A DNA stretch of 64,000 bases from Pseudomonas rhizophila (GCF_003033885.1 NZ_CP024081.1:1964367-2028366); one strand, 5' to 3'; positions 12,345 to 25,117 are shown, counted from the stretch's first letter. Program-made: numbers and translations. Notes: generated by a model not told the origin, from the letters alone.

Positions 12345-13691
12345 GTGTCCCTGATCGCTTCTGACCACTTCCGCATCGTTGTCGGCCTCGGCAAGAGCGG
12401 CATGTCCCTGGTTCGCTTCCTGGCGAACCGGGGCGTGTCGTTTGCCGTGGCCGATACGCGGGAAAATCCACCTGAGCTGGCCACGCTGCGTCGTGACTAC
12501 CCGCAGGTGGACGTGCGTTGTGGCGAGCTGGATGTCGAGTTCCTGTGCCGCGCCGACGAGCTCTACGTGAGCCCCGGCCTTGCGCTGGCAACCCCGGCCT
12601 TGCAGGCCGCCGCCGCCCGTGGCGTGAAGTTGTCCGGTGACATCGAGCTGTTCGCCCGTCACGCCAAGGCGCCGATCATCGCCATCAGCGGCTCCAACGC
12701 CAAAAGCACCGTCACCACCCTGGTGGGTGAAATGGCTGCGGCGGCCGGTAAGCGGGTTGCCGTGGGTGGCAACCTGGGAACCCCGGCGCTGGATCTGCTC
12801 AGTGATGACGTCGAGCTGTACGTGATGGAGTTGTCGAGCTTCCAGCTTGAAACCACCGACCACTTGGGCGCCGAAGTGGCGACCGTGCTCAACATCAGCG
12901 AAGACCACATGGACCGCTATAGCGGCCTGCCGGCTTATCACCTGGCCAAGCACCGGATTTTCCGGGGGGCTCGGCAGGTAGTGTTCAACCGTCAGGACGC
13001 CCTGACTCGTCCGTTGCTGGGCGAGGGCATGCCATGCTGGTCCTTCGGCCTCGGTGTGCCGGATTTCAAAGGCTTCGGGTTGCGCGAAGAGAATGGCGAG
13101 AAATACCTGGCCTTCGAATTCCAGAACCTGATGCCGGTGCGCGAGCTGAAGATTCGCGGCGCCCACAACCAGGCCAATGCCCTGGCGGCGCTGGCCCTGG
13201 GACATGCGGTCGGTCTGCCGTTCGACGCCATGCTGTCGGCCCTGCGCACGTTTGCCGGGCTCGAGCACCGCTGCCAGTGGGTTCGCGATCTTGACGGGGT
13301 GGCCTGGTACAACGATTCCAAGGCCACCAACGTGGGTGCCGCGCTGGCTGCCATTGAGGGCCTGGGCGCGGACATCCAAGGCAAGCTCGTGCTGATCGCC
13401 GGCGGCGACGGCAAGGGTGCCGACTTCAAGGACCTGCGCGATCCGGTTGCGGTCAACTGCCGGGCCGTGGTGCTGATGGGGCGTGACCGCGAATTGATCG
13501 CCCAGGCCCTCGGTGACGGGGTGCCGCTGGTACGCGTCGCTTCGCTGGACGAAGCGGTGCAGCAATGCCGCGCCCTCGCACAGTCGGGCGATGCCGTGCT
13601 GTTGTCGCCGGCCTGCGCCAGTTTCGACATGTTCAAGAACTACGAAGAGCGCGGGCAGTTGTTCGCCCGGGCCGTGGAGGGCTTGGCATGA
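12345..13691 (+). CDS. murD: UDP-MurNAc-L-Ala:D-Glu ligase MurD
   Basis: A 448-residue Mur ligase that starts with GTG five bases after mraY. The ATP loop reads ISGSNAKSTVTTL, with SNAK in place of the more common TNGK. I believe this variant is usual in Pseudomonas MurD rather than a defect, because lysine and the following Ser/Thr are kept. Other motifs are NISEDHMDRY, RGAHNQANALAA and WYNDSKATNVGA. MurD adds D-glutamate to UDP-MurNAc-L-Ala. The stop overlaps the ftsW start (ATGA at 13688-13691). Confidence 0.95.
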   Translation: MSLIASDHFRIVVGLGKSGMSLVRFLANRGVSFAVADTRENPPELATLRRDYPQVDVRCGELDVEFLCRADELYVSPGLALATPALQAAAARGVKLSGDIELFARHAKAPIIAISGSNAKSTVTTLVGEMAAAAGKRVAVGGNLGTPALDLLSDDVELYVMELSSFQLETTDHLGAEVATVLNISEDHMDRYSGLPAYHLAKHRIFRGARQVVFNRQDALTRPLLGEGMPCWSFGLGVPDFKGFGLREENGEKYLAFEFQNLMPVRELKIRGAHNQANALAALALGHAVGLPFDAMLSALRTFAGLEHRCQWVRDLDGVAWYNDSKATNVGAALAAIEGLGADIQGKLVLIAGGDGKGADFKDLRDPVAVNCRAVVLMGRDRELIAQALGDGVPLVRVASLDEAVQQCRALAQSGDAVLLSPACASFDMFKNYEERGQLFARAVEGLA

Positions 13692-14905
13692 ACCTGATGA
13701 ACATCATCAAGCCATACCCGTCTCCGCTGATCACCGGGCGCGGCATCGACCTGGATTTCCCGATGCTCGTCGGTTGCCTGGCGCTGCTGGGCCTGGGCCT
13801 GGTGATGATCACTTCCGCATCGTCGGAAGTGGCTGCCGTGCAATCGGGCAATACCCTTTATCACATGATTCGTCACCTGATTTACCTGGTGATCGGTTTG
13901 GTCGCGTGCATTGTCACCATGATGGTGCCGATCGCCACCTGGCAACGCCTGGGTTGGATGATGTTGCTCGGTGCCTTTGGTCTGTTGGTGATGGTGCTGT
14001 TGCCGGGCATCGGTCGCGAGGTCAACGGTTCGATGCGCTGGATCGGCTTCAGCTTCTTCAACGTACAGCCTTCGGAGATCGCCAAGGTCTTCGTGGTGAT
14101 CTACCTCGCCGGGTATCTGGTGCGTCGTCAGAAAGAAGTGCGCGAGAGCTGGATGGGATTTTTCAAGCCGTTCATTGTGTTGCTGCCGATGGCCGGCCTG
14201 CTGCTGATGGAGCCGGATTTCGGCGCCACGGTGGTGATGATGGGGGCCGCAGCGGCGATGTTGTTCCTCGGCGGTGTCGGGCTGTTTCGCTTCACCCTGA
14301 TGGTGGCGCTGGCGGTCGGCGCGGTGACGGTGCTGGTGCAAGCGCAACCTTACCGGATGGCGCGTCTGATCACGTTCACCGACCCGTGGGCCGACCAGTT
14401 CGGTTCCGGTTATCAATTGACCCAGGCCCTGATCGCCTTCGGTCGCGGCGAATGGCTGGGCGTAGGCCTGGGCAACAGCGTGCAGAAGCAGTTCTATTTG
14501 CCCGAAGCCCATACCGACTTCGTGTTCTCGGTATTGGCCGAAGAACTGGGCGTGGTCGGTTCGCTGCTCACCGTCGGGTTGTTCGTCTTCGTCTGTGTGC
14601 GCGGCATGTACATCGGTTTGTGGGCCGAGCGGGCCAAGCAGTATTTCGCCGCGTACGTGGCGTATGGCTTGTCGTTCCTGTGGATCGGTCAGTTCCTGAT
14701 CAACATCGGCGTGAACGTCGGCCTGTTGCCAACCAAAGGCCTGACGCTGCCGTTCCTCAGTTACGGCGGCAGTTCCCTGGTGATTTGCTGTGCCTGTCTG
14801 GGCTTGTTGTTGCGCATCGAATGGGAGAGTCGAACCCACCTGGGCAGCGAAGAGATGGAATTCCAGGAGAGCGACTTCGCCGAGGAGCCGACTCATGGGC
14901 GCTAA
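13688..14905 (+). CDS. ftsW: Septal peptidoglycan glycosyltransferase FtsW
   Basis: From the ATG at 13688 the protein has 405 residues. The frame is open further upstream inside murD, but this start overlaps the murD stop in the usual way. FtsW is a SEDS-family protein with about ten transmembrane helices that polymerises lipid II at the septum together with FtsI. Visible family motifs are NGSMRWI near residue 110, QPSEIAK just after it, and the conserved C-terminal segment GLTLPFLSYGGSS. The start of murG lies 11 bases inside its 3' end. Confidence 0.94.
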   Translation: MNLMNIIKPYPSPLITGRGIDLDFPMLVGCLALLGLGLVMITSASSEVAAVQSGNTLYHMIRHLIYLVIGLVACIVTMMVPIATWQRLGWMMLLGAFGLLVMVLLPGIGREVNGSMRWIGFSFFNVQPSEIAKVFVVIYLAGYLVRRQKEVRESWMGFFKPFIVLLPMAGLLLMEPDFGATVVMMGAAAAMLFLGGVGLFRFTLMVALAVGAVTVLVQAQPYRMARLITFTDPWADQFGSGYQLTQALIAFGRGEWLGVGLGNSVQKQFYLPEAHTDFVFSVLAEELGVVGSLLTVGLFVFVCVRGMYIGLWAERAKQYFAAYVAYGLSFLWIGQFLINIGVNVGLLPTKGLTLPFLSYGGSSLVICCACLGLLLRIEWESRTHLGSEEMEFQESDFAEEPTHGR

Positions 14906-15957
14906 CGTGCTGATCATGGCCGGCGGAACCGGGGGGCATGTGTTCCCGGCGCTGGCCTGTGCCCGGGAGTTCCAGGCGCGCGGTTACACCGTGCACTGGC
15001 TGGGCACGCCACGGGGCATCGAGAACGAACTGGTGCCCGCCGCCGGCCTGGAACTGCACCGGATCAGCGCCAGCGGCCTGCGGGGCAAAGGCAAGTTGTC
15101 GCTGCTCAAGGCGCCGCTGATGCTGCTCAAGTCGATCTGGCAGGCCCGGGCGATCATTCGTCGGTTGCGGCCGGTATGCGTGGTGGGCTTTGGTGGTTAT
15201 GTGACCGGTCCTGGCGGTGTTGCGGCAAAACTGGCCGGTGTGCCGGTTATCGTTCACGAGCAGAACGCCGTGGCCGGTACCGCCAATCGGTTACTGGTGC
15301 CGTTGGCCGCTCGAGTCTGTGAAGCCTTTCCCGACACCTTTACCCTGTCGGGCAGCCGTCGTACCACCGGTAACCCGGTGCGTACCGAGCTGTTCCTCGA
15401 TACACCGCGCCCGGCCCTGGCCGGACGCAAGGCGCGTTTGCTGATCCTGGGCGGAAGCCTGGGGGCGGAGCCGTTGAACAAATTGCTGCCCGAAGCCTTG
15501 TCGCAGGTCGCTCCCGAACTGCGGCCCGAGGTGTTTCACCAGGCCGGCAAAAACCACGATGAAGTCACCGCCGAGCGCTACCGCGCCGCAGGCGTCGAGG
15601 CGCAAGTGCAGCCTTTCATCAAAGACATGGCCCAAGCCTATGGCTGGGCCGACCTGGTGGTCTGCCGCGCAGGCGCGTTGACCATCAGCGAACTGGCCGC
15701 CGCCGGTCTGCCCTCGATGCTGGTGCCTTTGCCCCACGCCATCGACGACCACCAGACCCGCAACGCCGATTATTTGGCCCGTGAAGGCGCTGCCTTCCTG
15801 ATGCCGCAAAGAACGACTGGTGCCGCGGATCTTGCCGCGCGCCTGACAGAGGTTTTGATGCAACCGCAAACAATCGAAGACATGGCCCGCGCCGCCCGTC
15901 GCCTGGCCAAACCCGACGCCACGGTTCAAGTGGTCGATACCTGCCTGGAGGTGGCCC

Positions 15958-15965
<8 letters not shown>
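14895..15965 (+). CDS. murG: Lipid II synthase MurG
   Basis: The ATG at 14895 gives 356 residues, the normal MurG length. MurG is a GT-B peripheral membrane glycosyltransferase that adds GlcNAc to lipid I. The N-terminal glycine-rich loop [14 protein letters not shown], the segment [14 protein letters not shown] and the C-terminal donor-site motif [21 protein letters not shown] are all present. The start lies within the end of ftsW and the end overlaps murC by eight bases. Confidence 0.95.
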
Positions 15966-18380
<2,415 letters not shown>

Positions 18381-18382
18381 GC

Positions 18383-19249
18383 ATGCAAGGCGCATCGCTT
18401 CGTCATCAGCCATCCGCACCCGGTCGCAAGCCGGTGCCGCGGGGTGCCAGCCGAATGGTGGCCAAAGAGCCGATGTCGGCGCGCCTGCCGAAAGCCAACT
18501 TCGGTTTTCTCAAGAGTCTGTTCTGGCCGGTGTTGTTGGTGGCGTTGGGGTTCGGTACGTACGAAGGGGCTCAGCGGTTGCTGCCCTATGCGGATCGGCC
18601 GATCGCCCGGATCAATGTGCAGGGCGACCTGAGCTACATCAGTCAGCAAGCAGTGCAGCAGCGGATCGCCCCATTCGTGGCGTCGAGCTTCTTCACCATC
18701 GACCTGGCGGGCATGCGCAAGGAACTGGAGCAGATGCCCTGGATCGCCCATGCCGAAGTGCGGCGGGTATGGCCTGACCAGGTATCGATCCGCCTGGAAG
18801 AACAACTGCCCGTGGCCCGCTGGGGTGACGAGTCGCTGTTGAACAACCAGGGTCAGGCGTTCACGCCGCGGGAACTGGCCAACTACGAACATTTGCCACA
18901 ACTGTTCGGTCCTCAGCGGGCCCAGCAGAAAGTAATGCAGCAGTACCAGGTGTTGAGTCAGATGTTGCGGCCGCTGGGCTTCTCCATCGCGCGCCTGGAG
19001 TTGCGTGAGCGCGGCAGCTGGTTCCTGACCACTGGCGCGGGCAGCTCGGGGCCGGGCATCGAGCTGCTGCTCGGGCGCGGCAACCAGGTGGAAAAGATGC
19101 GCCGCTTCATTGCCATCTATGACAAGACGCTCAAAGACCAGATTACGAACATCGCGCGCATCGATCTGCGCTACGCCAACGGCCTGGCTGTTGGCTGGCG
19201 GGAACCTGTAGCGCCCACGACGGCTGAACCCGCCGTCGCGAAGAATTAA
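18383..19249 (+). CDS. ftsQ: Cell division protein FtsQ
   Basis: The ATG at 18383 follows the ddlB stop by two bases and gives 288 residues. The frame is open upstream within ddlB but that extension is not needed. A basic cytoplasmic tail of about 45 residues is followed by one transmembrane helix (about residues 50-68), then the POTRA domain ([16 protein letters not shown]) and the beta domain with LPVARW and the C-terminal [14 protein letters not shown]. FtsQ links FtsA/FtsZ-dependent assembly to FtsBL and FtsWI in the periplasm. Confidence 0.94.
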   Translation: MQGASLRHQPSAPGRKPVPRGASRMVAKEPMSARLPKANFGFLKSLFWPVLLVALGFGTYEGAQRLLPYADRPIARINVQGDLSYISQQAVQQRIAPFVASSFFTIDLAGMRKELEQMPWIAHAEVRRVWPDQVSIRLEEQLPVARWGDESLLNNQGQAFTPRELANYEHLPQLFGPQRAQQKVMQQYQVLSQMLRPLGFSIARLELRERGSWFLTTGAGSSGPGIELLLGRGNQVEKMRRFIAIYDKTLKDQITNIARIDLRYANGLAVGWREPVAPTTAEPAVAKN

Positions 19250-19264
19250 GAAGAGGCAGGACCC

Positions 19265-20524
19265 ATGGCAAACGTGCAAAGCGGAAAAATGATCGTCGGT
19301 CTGGATATCGGCACTTCCAAGGTGGTTGCGCTGGTAGGCGAGGTCGCGGACGACGGCACGCTGGTCATCGTCGGGATCGGTACCCACCCGTCCCGTGGCT
19401 TGAAAAAAGGCGTGGTGGTGAACATCGAGTCCACCGTGCAATCGATCCAGCGCGCCATTGAAGAAGCGCAGCTGATGGCCGGTTGCCGGATCCACTCAGC
19501 GTTCGTCGGTGTGGCAGGTAATCACATCCGCAGCCTGAACTCCCACGGCATCGTGGCGATTCGTGACCGTGAAGTCAGCTCCGCTGACCTTGAGCGCGTG
19601 CTCGACGCGGCGCAGGCCGTGGCGATCCCGGCCGACCAGCGTGTGCTGCACACCCTGCCGCAGGATTATGTGATCGATAACCAGGAAGGCGTGCGGGAGC
19701 CCCTGGGCATGTCCGGCGTGCGCCTGGAAGCCAAGGTCCACGTGGTGACCTGTGCCGTGAACGCCGCGCAGAACATCGAGAAATGCGTGCGCCGTTGCGG
19801 CCTGGAAATCGACGACATCATCCTCGAGCAACTGGCCTCGGCCTACTCGGTACTGACTGACGACGAGAAGGAACTGGGCGTGTGCCTGGTGGACATCGGC
19901 GGCGGCACCACCGACATCGCGATCTTCACCGAAGGCGCGATCCGCCACACGGCAGTGATCCCGATTGCCGGTGATCAGGTCACCAACGACATCGCCATGG
20001 CCTTGCGCACTCCGACCCAGTACGCCGAAGAAATCAAGATCCGCTACGCCTGCGCCCTGGCGAAACTGGCCGGTGCCGGTGAAACCATCAAAGTGCCAAG
20101 CGTTGGCGAACGTCCTCCGCGCGAGTTGTCCCGCCAGGCGTTGGCCGAAGTGGTCGAGCCGCGTTACGACGAGCTGTTCACGCTGATCCAGGCTGAGCTG
20201 CGTCGCAGTGGCTACGAAGACCTGATCCCGGCCGGCATCGTGCTGACCGGCGGTACGTCGAAGATGGAAGGCGCGGTCGAACTGGCCGAAGAGATTTTCC
20301 ACATGCCGGTGCGCCTGGGCGTGCCCCATGGCGTCAAGGGCCTGGATGACGTGGTCCGCAACCCGATTTACTCCACCGGCGTGGGCCTGTTGATGTACGG
20401 CCTGCAGAAGCAGTCCGACGGGGTTTCGTTCTCGGGCATCGGCAGCCGCGACAGCTACAACAGCGACGAGCCGAAGGCGCCGCTTTTCGAGCGGCTCCAG
20501 GCTTGGGTGAAGGGCAATTTTTAG
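19265..20524 (+). CDS. ftsA: Cell division protein FtsA
   Basis: A 419-residue actin-like ATPase. The phosphate-1 loop is VGLDIGTSKVVALVG at the N terminus, VCLVDIGGGTTDIAIF is phosphate-2, and GIVLTGGTSKMEG is the adenosine motif. The C terminus (PLFERLQAWVKGNF) forms the amphipathic membrane-targeting helix. FtsA tethers FtsZ to the membrane and signals to the later divisome. It is preceded by AAGAGGCAGG and followed by a 100-bp gap before ftsZ. Confidence 0.96.
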   Translation: MANVQSGKMIVGLDIGTSKVVALVGEVADDGTLVIVGIGTHPSRGLKKGVVVNIESTVQSIQRAIEEAQLMAGCRIHSAFVGVAGNHIRSLNSHGIVAIRDREVSSADLERVLDAAQAVAIPADQRVLHTLPQDYVIDNQEGVREPLGMSGVRLEAKVHVVTCAVNAAQNIEKCVRRCGLEIDDIILEQLASAYSVLTDDEKELGVCLVDIGGGTTDIAIFTEGAIRHTAVIPIAGDQVTNDIAMALRTPTQYAEEIKIRYACALAKLAGAGETIKVPSVGERPPRELSRQALAEVVEPRYDELFTLIQAELRRSGYEDLIPAGIVLTGGTSKMEGAVELAEEIFHMPVRLGVPHGVKGLDDVVRNPIYSTGVGLLMYGLQKQSDGVSFSGIGSRDSYNSDEPKAPLFERLQAWVKGNF

Positions 20525-20624
20525 CAACAGGTTTAAAGCTTCAAGCGACGAGCCTCTGGCTTGGCACTGGAAGATGCAACAAACGCAGTAGGCGAAAAAA
20601 CTAGAGAATGAAAGGAGAGGGAAA

Positions 20625-21818
20625 ATGTTCGAACTCGTAGACAACATCCCCGCTAGCCCGGTTATCAAGGTAATCGGTGTCGGCGGTGGCGGCGGCAACG
20701 CTGTCAACCACATGGTCAAGAGCAACATCGAAGGCGTCGAATTCATTTGCGCCAACACTGATGCTCAAGCGCTGAAAAACATCGGCGCGCGAACCATCCT
20801 TCAACTGGGTACCGGCGTGACCAAGGGCCTGGGTGCCGGCGCCAATCCCGAGGTTGGCCGTCAGGCTGCCCTGGAAGACCGCGAGCGCATCGCTGAAGTC
20901 CTGGCTGGCACCAACATGGTGTTCATCACCACTGGCATGGGCGGCGGTACCGGTACCGGTGCGGCGCCGATCATCGCCGAAGTAGCCAAGGAAATGGGCA
21001 TCCTCACCGTTGCGGTGGTGACCCGTCCGTTCCCGTTCGAAGGCCGCAAGCGCATGCAGATTGCCGATGAGGGCATCCGCGCGCTGAGCGAAAGCGTCGA
21101 CTCGTTGATCACCATTCCCAACGAGAAGCTGCTGACCATCCTGGGTAAGGACGCAAGCCTGCTGTCGGCTTTCGCCAAGGCCGATGACGTACTGGCCGGT
21201 GCCGTTCGCGGTATCTCCGACATCATCAAGCGTCCAGGCATGATCAACGTCGACTTCGCCGACGTACGCACCGTGATGTCCGAAATGGGCATGGCGATGA
21301 TGGGCACTGGCTGCGCCAGCGGTCCGAACCGTGCTCGCGAAGCCACCGAAGCGGCTATCCGCAACCCGTTGCTCGAAGACGTCAACCTGCAGGGCGCCCG
21401 TGGCATCCTGGTGAACATCACCGCCGGTCCGGACCTGTCCCTAGGCGAGTACTCCGACGTGGGTAGCATCATCGAAGCGTTCGCTTCCGACCACGCCATG
21501 GTCAAGGTCGGCACCGTGATCGATCCTGACATGCGTGACGAGCTGCACGTGACCGTGGTTGCCACTGGCCTGGGCGCGAAAATCGAGAAACCGATGAAGG
21601 TGATCGATAACACCGTTCAGACCTCCCTGGCATCGCAGCCGCAGCAACAAGCAGCCGCTCGTCAGGAACAACCCGCGGTGAACTACCGTGACCTGGACCG
21701 TCCGACCGTCATGCGCAACCAGGCTCAGGCCGGTGCTGCGACTGCCGCGAAGATGAATCCGCAAGACGATCTGGATTACCTGGACATCCCGGCATTCCTG
21801 CGTCGTCAGGCCGATTGA
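20625..21818 (+). CDS. ftsZ: Cell division GTPase FtsZ
   Basis: A 397-residue tubulin homologue. GVGGGGGNAVNHM binds nucleotide at the N terminus, GGGTGTGAAPIIAE is the tubulin signature loop, and the C-terminal peptide DYLDIPAFLRRQAD is the docking site for FtsA and ZipA. Between them lies a flexible Gln/Ala-rich linker (about residues 320-375). A very strong ribosome-binding site, AAAGGAGAGGG, precedes the ATG, as expected for a highly expressed protein. FtsZ forms the cytokinetic ring. The 100-bp upstream gap may hold a separate ftsZ promoter. Confidence 0.97.
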   Translation: MFELVDNIPASPVIKVIGVGGGGGNAVNHMVKSNIEGVEFICANTDAQALKNIGARTILQLGTGVTKGLGAGANPEVGRQAALEDRERIAEVLAGTNMVFITTGMGGGTGTGAAPIIAEVAKEMGILTVAVVTRPFPFEGRKRMQIADEGIRALSESVDSLITIPNEKLLTILGKDASLLSAFAKADDVLAGAVRGISDIIKRPGMINVDFADVRTVMSEMGMAMMGTGCASGPNRAREATEAAIRNPLLEDVNLQGARGILVNITAGPDLSLGEYSDVGSIIEAFASDHAMVKVGTVIDPDMRDELHVTVVATGLGAKIEKPMKVIDNTVQTSLASQPQQQAAARQEQPAVNYRDLDRPTVMRNQAQAGAATAAKMNPQDDLDYLDIPAFLRRQAD

Positions 21819-21894
21819 TGAAATGTATCAGGGGGATACGGGTGATTGGTGTTCAGCAAAGGTCTGGTCTGCTATTATCGCCAGCCTTTGTTGA

Positions 21895-22842
<948 letters not shown>

Positions 22843-22865
22843 GCATAAAAACCTCTCTAGTTTTT

Positions 22866-22893
22866 AAAGGCTGCCTTCGGGTGGCCTTTTTTT
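22866..22893 (+). terminator. Rho-independent terminator of lpxC / dcw cluster
   Basis: AAAGGCTGCC-TTCG-GGTGGCCTTT forms a 10-bp stem (with two G-T pairs) closed by a UUCG tetraloop and followed by a T tract. It starts 24 bases after the lpxC stop. Confidence 0.88.
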
Positions 22894-22940
22894 ATGGCTG
22901 CTTTCTGGGACGTTTGTGGCAATAGGGGGAATGCTGTTTT

Positions 22941-22965
22941 TTGAGTTGAGTTGAGTTGAGTTGAG
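22941..22965. repeat. Pentanucleotide microsatellite (TTGAG)x5
   Basis: Five exact tandem copies of TTGAG followed by an imperfect sixth (TTGGG), about 50 bases after the lpxC terminator in non-coding DNA. Confidence 0.9.
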
Positions 22966-22984
22966 TTGGGGTACATATCCGTTT

Positions 22985-23220
22985 CTGCGGTAATGGCCAC
23001 TGGCGGTTCCGCCCTTACGGCGGGTCACTTTCGAAAAGCGCGAAAGTAACCAAAGCGCTCATGCCCCACCACTAGGTGCCTCGCTTAGGCTCGGCATGCC
23101 CTCACTCCGGCATTGCTCCGTGGGCCCGCCGCGAAGGACCATCCATGGTCCAGCGCGGCTATCCCGGCATCCATGCCGGGATGCCCACTCCACAATGCCT
23201 GCGTTCGGCCAGCGTGGTTA
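22985..23220. repeat. Long dispersed Pseudomonas intergenic repeat
   Basis: The stretch from GGTAATGGCCACTGGCGGTT through AAAGTAACCAAAGCGCT and the inverted CCCGGCATCCATGCCGGG to CAATGCCTGCGTTCGGCCAG is a sequence I recognise from many fluorescens-group intergenic regions. It is often mis-annotated as small hypothetical genes. It contains the short palindrome CCCGGCATC-CATGCCGGG at about 23163-23180. Boundaries are approximate because only one copy lies in this window. Confidence 0.55.
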
Positions 23221-23270
23221 ACGGGGCGCCGAGATCAACGTCCACCGCGAGGCGGCCTGACAGCCGGCCT
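23221..23270 (+). repeat. Left arm of 50-bp inverted repeat
   Basis: The 50 bases from ACGGGGCGCCGAGATC to GACAGCCGGCCT recur in inverted orientation at 23487-23536 with one mismatch. The last 20 bases of this arm occur again as a direct copy at 23325-23344. Confidence 0.9.
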
Positions 23271-23299
23271 GGTTCTTTCGGTCGTACACCTGTCAGATC

Positions 23300-23463
23300 T
23301 GTGGGAGCAAAGCTTGCTCGCGAAGGCGGCCTGACAGCCGGCCTATTTCTTGTGGTAGTACTCCGATCCAATTGTGGGAGCGAGCCTGCTCGCGAAGAGG
23401 CCGGCACATTCAACATCCTCATTGACTGAACCACCGTCATCGTGAGCAGGCTCGCTCCCACAG
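23300..23463. repeat. Cluster of three REP sequences
   Basis: REP-type palindromes: GTGGGAGCAAAGCTTGCTCGCGAA (from 23301), TGTGGGAGCGAGCCTGCTCG (from 23373) and the inverted copy GTGAGCAGGCTCGCTCCCAC (to about 23462). The last two form a REP doublet facing each other. They sit inside the 50-bp inverted repeat. Confidence 0.85.
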
Positions 23464-23486
23464 GATGAACGCGGTCATCAAAAAAC

Positions 23487-23536
23487 AGGTCGGCTGTCAG
23501 GCCGCCTCGCGGTGGACGTTGATCTCGGCGCCCCGT
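23487..23536 (-). repeat. Right arm of 50-bp inverted repeat
   Basis: Reverse complement of 23221-23270 at 49 of 50 positions. With the left arm it frames about 216 bp that hold the REP cluster. Confidence 0.9.
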
Positions 23537-23596
23537 TACCGCAGCAATGGATACACACCTACCCAAATCGGTCGAATAGCCACATGGAAGGGTCCG

Positions 23597-25117
23597 TTAC
23601 ATCGCACAAACCACACGATTGCGCCCACTGGCCTTGGCCTGGTATAGCGCCTTGTCAGCAGCGAACATGAGCTGCTCGAGTTCGCCATAAGGTCCTTGGG
23701 CCCAGGTGGCAATGCCAATGCTGACGGTCATGGGGGCTGCGCCGGTAATGAAGGGGGGCAACTGTTCCACCGCTTCGCGAATGTTCTGGGCCATGGTAAA
23801 GGCTCCGGCGGTGGTGGTTTCCGGCAGTACCACCGCGAACTCCTCACCGCCGTAGCGCGCTGCCAGGTCGGCCGGTCGGCGGACATGCCTGCCGATCAGA
23901 TGCGCAAGGGTGCGCAAGGCCTCATCACCACTTGGGTGGCCGTGGCGATCGTTGAATGCCTTGAAGTGATCGGCATCGATCATCATGACTGACAGCGGTT
24001 GGCCCGAACGCTGGGCCCGCAGCCATTCCTGTTGCAGCGTTTCGTCCAGAGTCCGGCGGTTGGCCAGGCCCGTCAGCGAGTCGATGGACGCCAGTTGCGC
24101 CAGTTCCCGTTCAGCATGGTGGCGCCGCCTAAGTTCATGACGCAGCAGCCAGGTGAGCCAGAGCAAGCCGATGCACAATGCCCCCGTAGCACCGCTGACC
24201 AGCAGCGCCGTGCGTTTCCAGGAGGCGAAGACTTCATCGGAGGAGAGCGCTACCACCACGATCAAAGGCAGGTCGCCCACTTGGGAGAAGGTGTACAGGC
24301 GCGGCTTCTGGTCCTGACCGGATACGCTGGTGAAGCTGCCGTTGCCTTCGCGCAGGATGCGCATGAAGTTCGGGCGGTTGCTGAAATCCTTGCCAATCAG
24401 GTCCTCGGCCAGGGGCGGCTCCTGGGCCAACAGAAAGCCTTCGCTGCTCACCAGATTGACTGTGCCGCCATGACCGATGTTCAGGCTCTTGAACAATTGG
24501 TTGAAATAGTTCAAGCGCATCGCGGCTTCCGCCACGCCCAGGAACTCCCCTTGTTCGTCGTTTAGTCTGTAGCTGAAACTGATACGCCAGTCCTGCGCGG
24601 CACTTCTGGAGCGAAACGGGCGACTGATCATCATGCCCGGGCTTGGGTTATGGACATGGGACTGGAAGTATTCCCGGTCGGCGTAGTTGCCCTTTCGTGG
24701 CTCGATCGAGGCGGAGTCGGCGACTACATTGCCGCGCTTGTCGAGCAGCAGGATGTCGCCTTTATAGGGGGCGGCGGTGGCACGGTCGAAGAGGGCCAAG
24801 TGGCGAATCGTCGGCGAAACGTCTTTCAGGTCGTCGCGTTGGGTGGCGGCGACCAAACCTTGTAGCGACAGATCGTAGAGCTCCACGTTGCGCAGCACGT
24901 CGGCATCAATCAGTTGCACGATATTGGTCGCCGAACGTGTCGCGGCCTGTTGGGCAGCGGCGTATTCGCGGATCAGCAGGAAGGTCACGATGCTCAGGAT
25001 GGCAATGACAACCAACGAACTGGCCAGTACGAGTACCCGTTCCGAGCGTATCGAAAACGGGGTATTGCCGGGTGTCGCACTGCTCGCGCTCATGGTTCCG
25101 ATGTCTGCATTTGTCAT
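23597..25117 (-). CDS. Membrane diguanylate cyclase with periplasmic sensor domain (GGDEF)
   Basis: About 506 residues from the start at 25117, which has GGAT upstream; starts at 25210 or 25093 are also possible. Two transmembrane segments (near residues 25-45 and about 300-320) bracket a periplasmic region with Cache/PDC-like features (DILLLDKRGNVVADS, PRKGNYADREYFQ, NLVSSEGFLLAQ). The C-terminal GGDEF domain has the active site GGEEF and, five residues before it, R-P-A-D, an RxxD inhibitory site. It should therefore synthesise c-di-GMP in response to an extracellular ligand and be feedback-inhibited. No EAL domain is present. It points towards lpxC and has no evident operon partner. The ligand is unknown. 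Confidence 0.88.
   Translation of the reverse strand: MTNADIGTMSASSATPGNTPFSIRSERVLVLASSLVVIAILSIVTFLLIREYAAAQQAATRSATNIVQLIDADVLRNVELYDLSLQGLVAATQRDDLKDVSPTIRHLALFDRATAAPYKGDILLLDKRGNVVADSASIEPRKGNYADREYFQSHVHNPSPGMMISRPFRSRSAAQDWRISFSYRLNDEQGEFLGVAEAAMRLNYFNQLFKSLNIGHGGTVNLVSSEGFLLAQEPPLAEDLIGKDFSNRPNFMRILREGNGSFTSVSGQDQKPRLYTFSQVGDLPLIVVVALSSDEVFASWKRTALLVSGATGALCIGLLWLTWLLRHELRRRHHAERELAQLASIDSLTGLANRRTLDETLQQEWLRAQRSGQPLSVMMIDADHFKAFNDRHGHPSGDEALRTLAHLIGRHVRRPADLAARYGGEEFAVVLPETTTAGAFTMAQNIREAVEQLPPFITGAAPMTVSIGIATWAQGPYGELEQLMFAADKALYQAKASGRNRVVCAM

Larger units (their letters stand above)
22894..23596. other. Non-coding repeat-rich region between lpxC and the diguanylate cyclase gene
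   Basis: About 700 bp between two convergent genes with no convincing gene. It contains five tandem TTGAG units (22941-22965), a long family-type intergenic repeat (about 22985-23220), and REP sequences lying inside a 50-bp inverted repeat. Open frames of up to 135 codons cross it on both strands but are repeat read-throughs without family resemblance. Confidence 0.7.

Noticed and set aside
12690..12730. Possible defective ATP loop in MurD (SNAK instead of TNGK)
   Set aside because: The lysine and following Ser/Thr are kept and all other motifs are intact; it appears to be the normal Pseudomonas variant.
12174..13565. Long minus-strand frame of 463 codons opposite murD, and similar antisense frames opposite murE, murC, ftsA, lpoA and algA
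   Set aside because: They arise from the high-GC third codon positions of the sense genes; their compositions (Gln/His/Arg-rich) match no protein family.
20525..20624. AAGCTTCAAGC fragment in the ftsA-ftsZ gap as a regulatory hairpin
   Set aside because: Only one arm is clear; it resembles a remnant of a dispersed repeat, with no evidence for function.
23076..23566. Open frames of 60-135 codons on both strands after lpxC
   Set aside because: They read through dispersed repeats and REP palindromes; such frames are a common source of false hypothetical genes.
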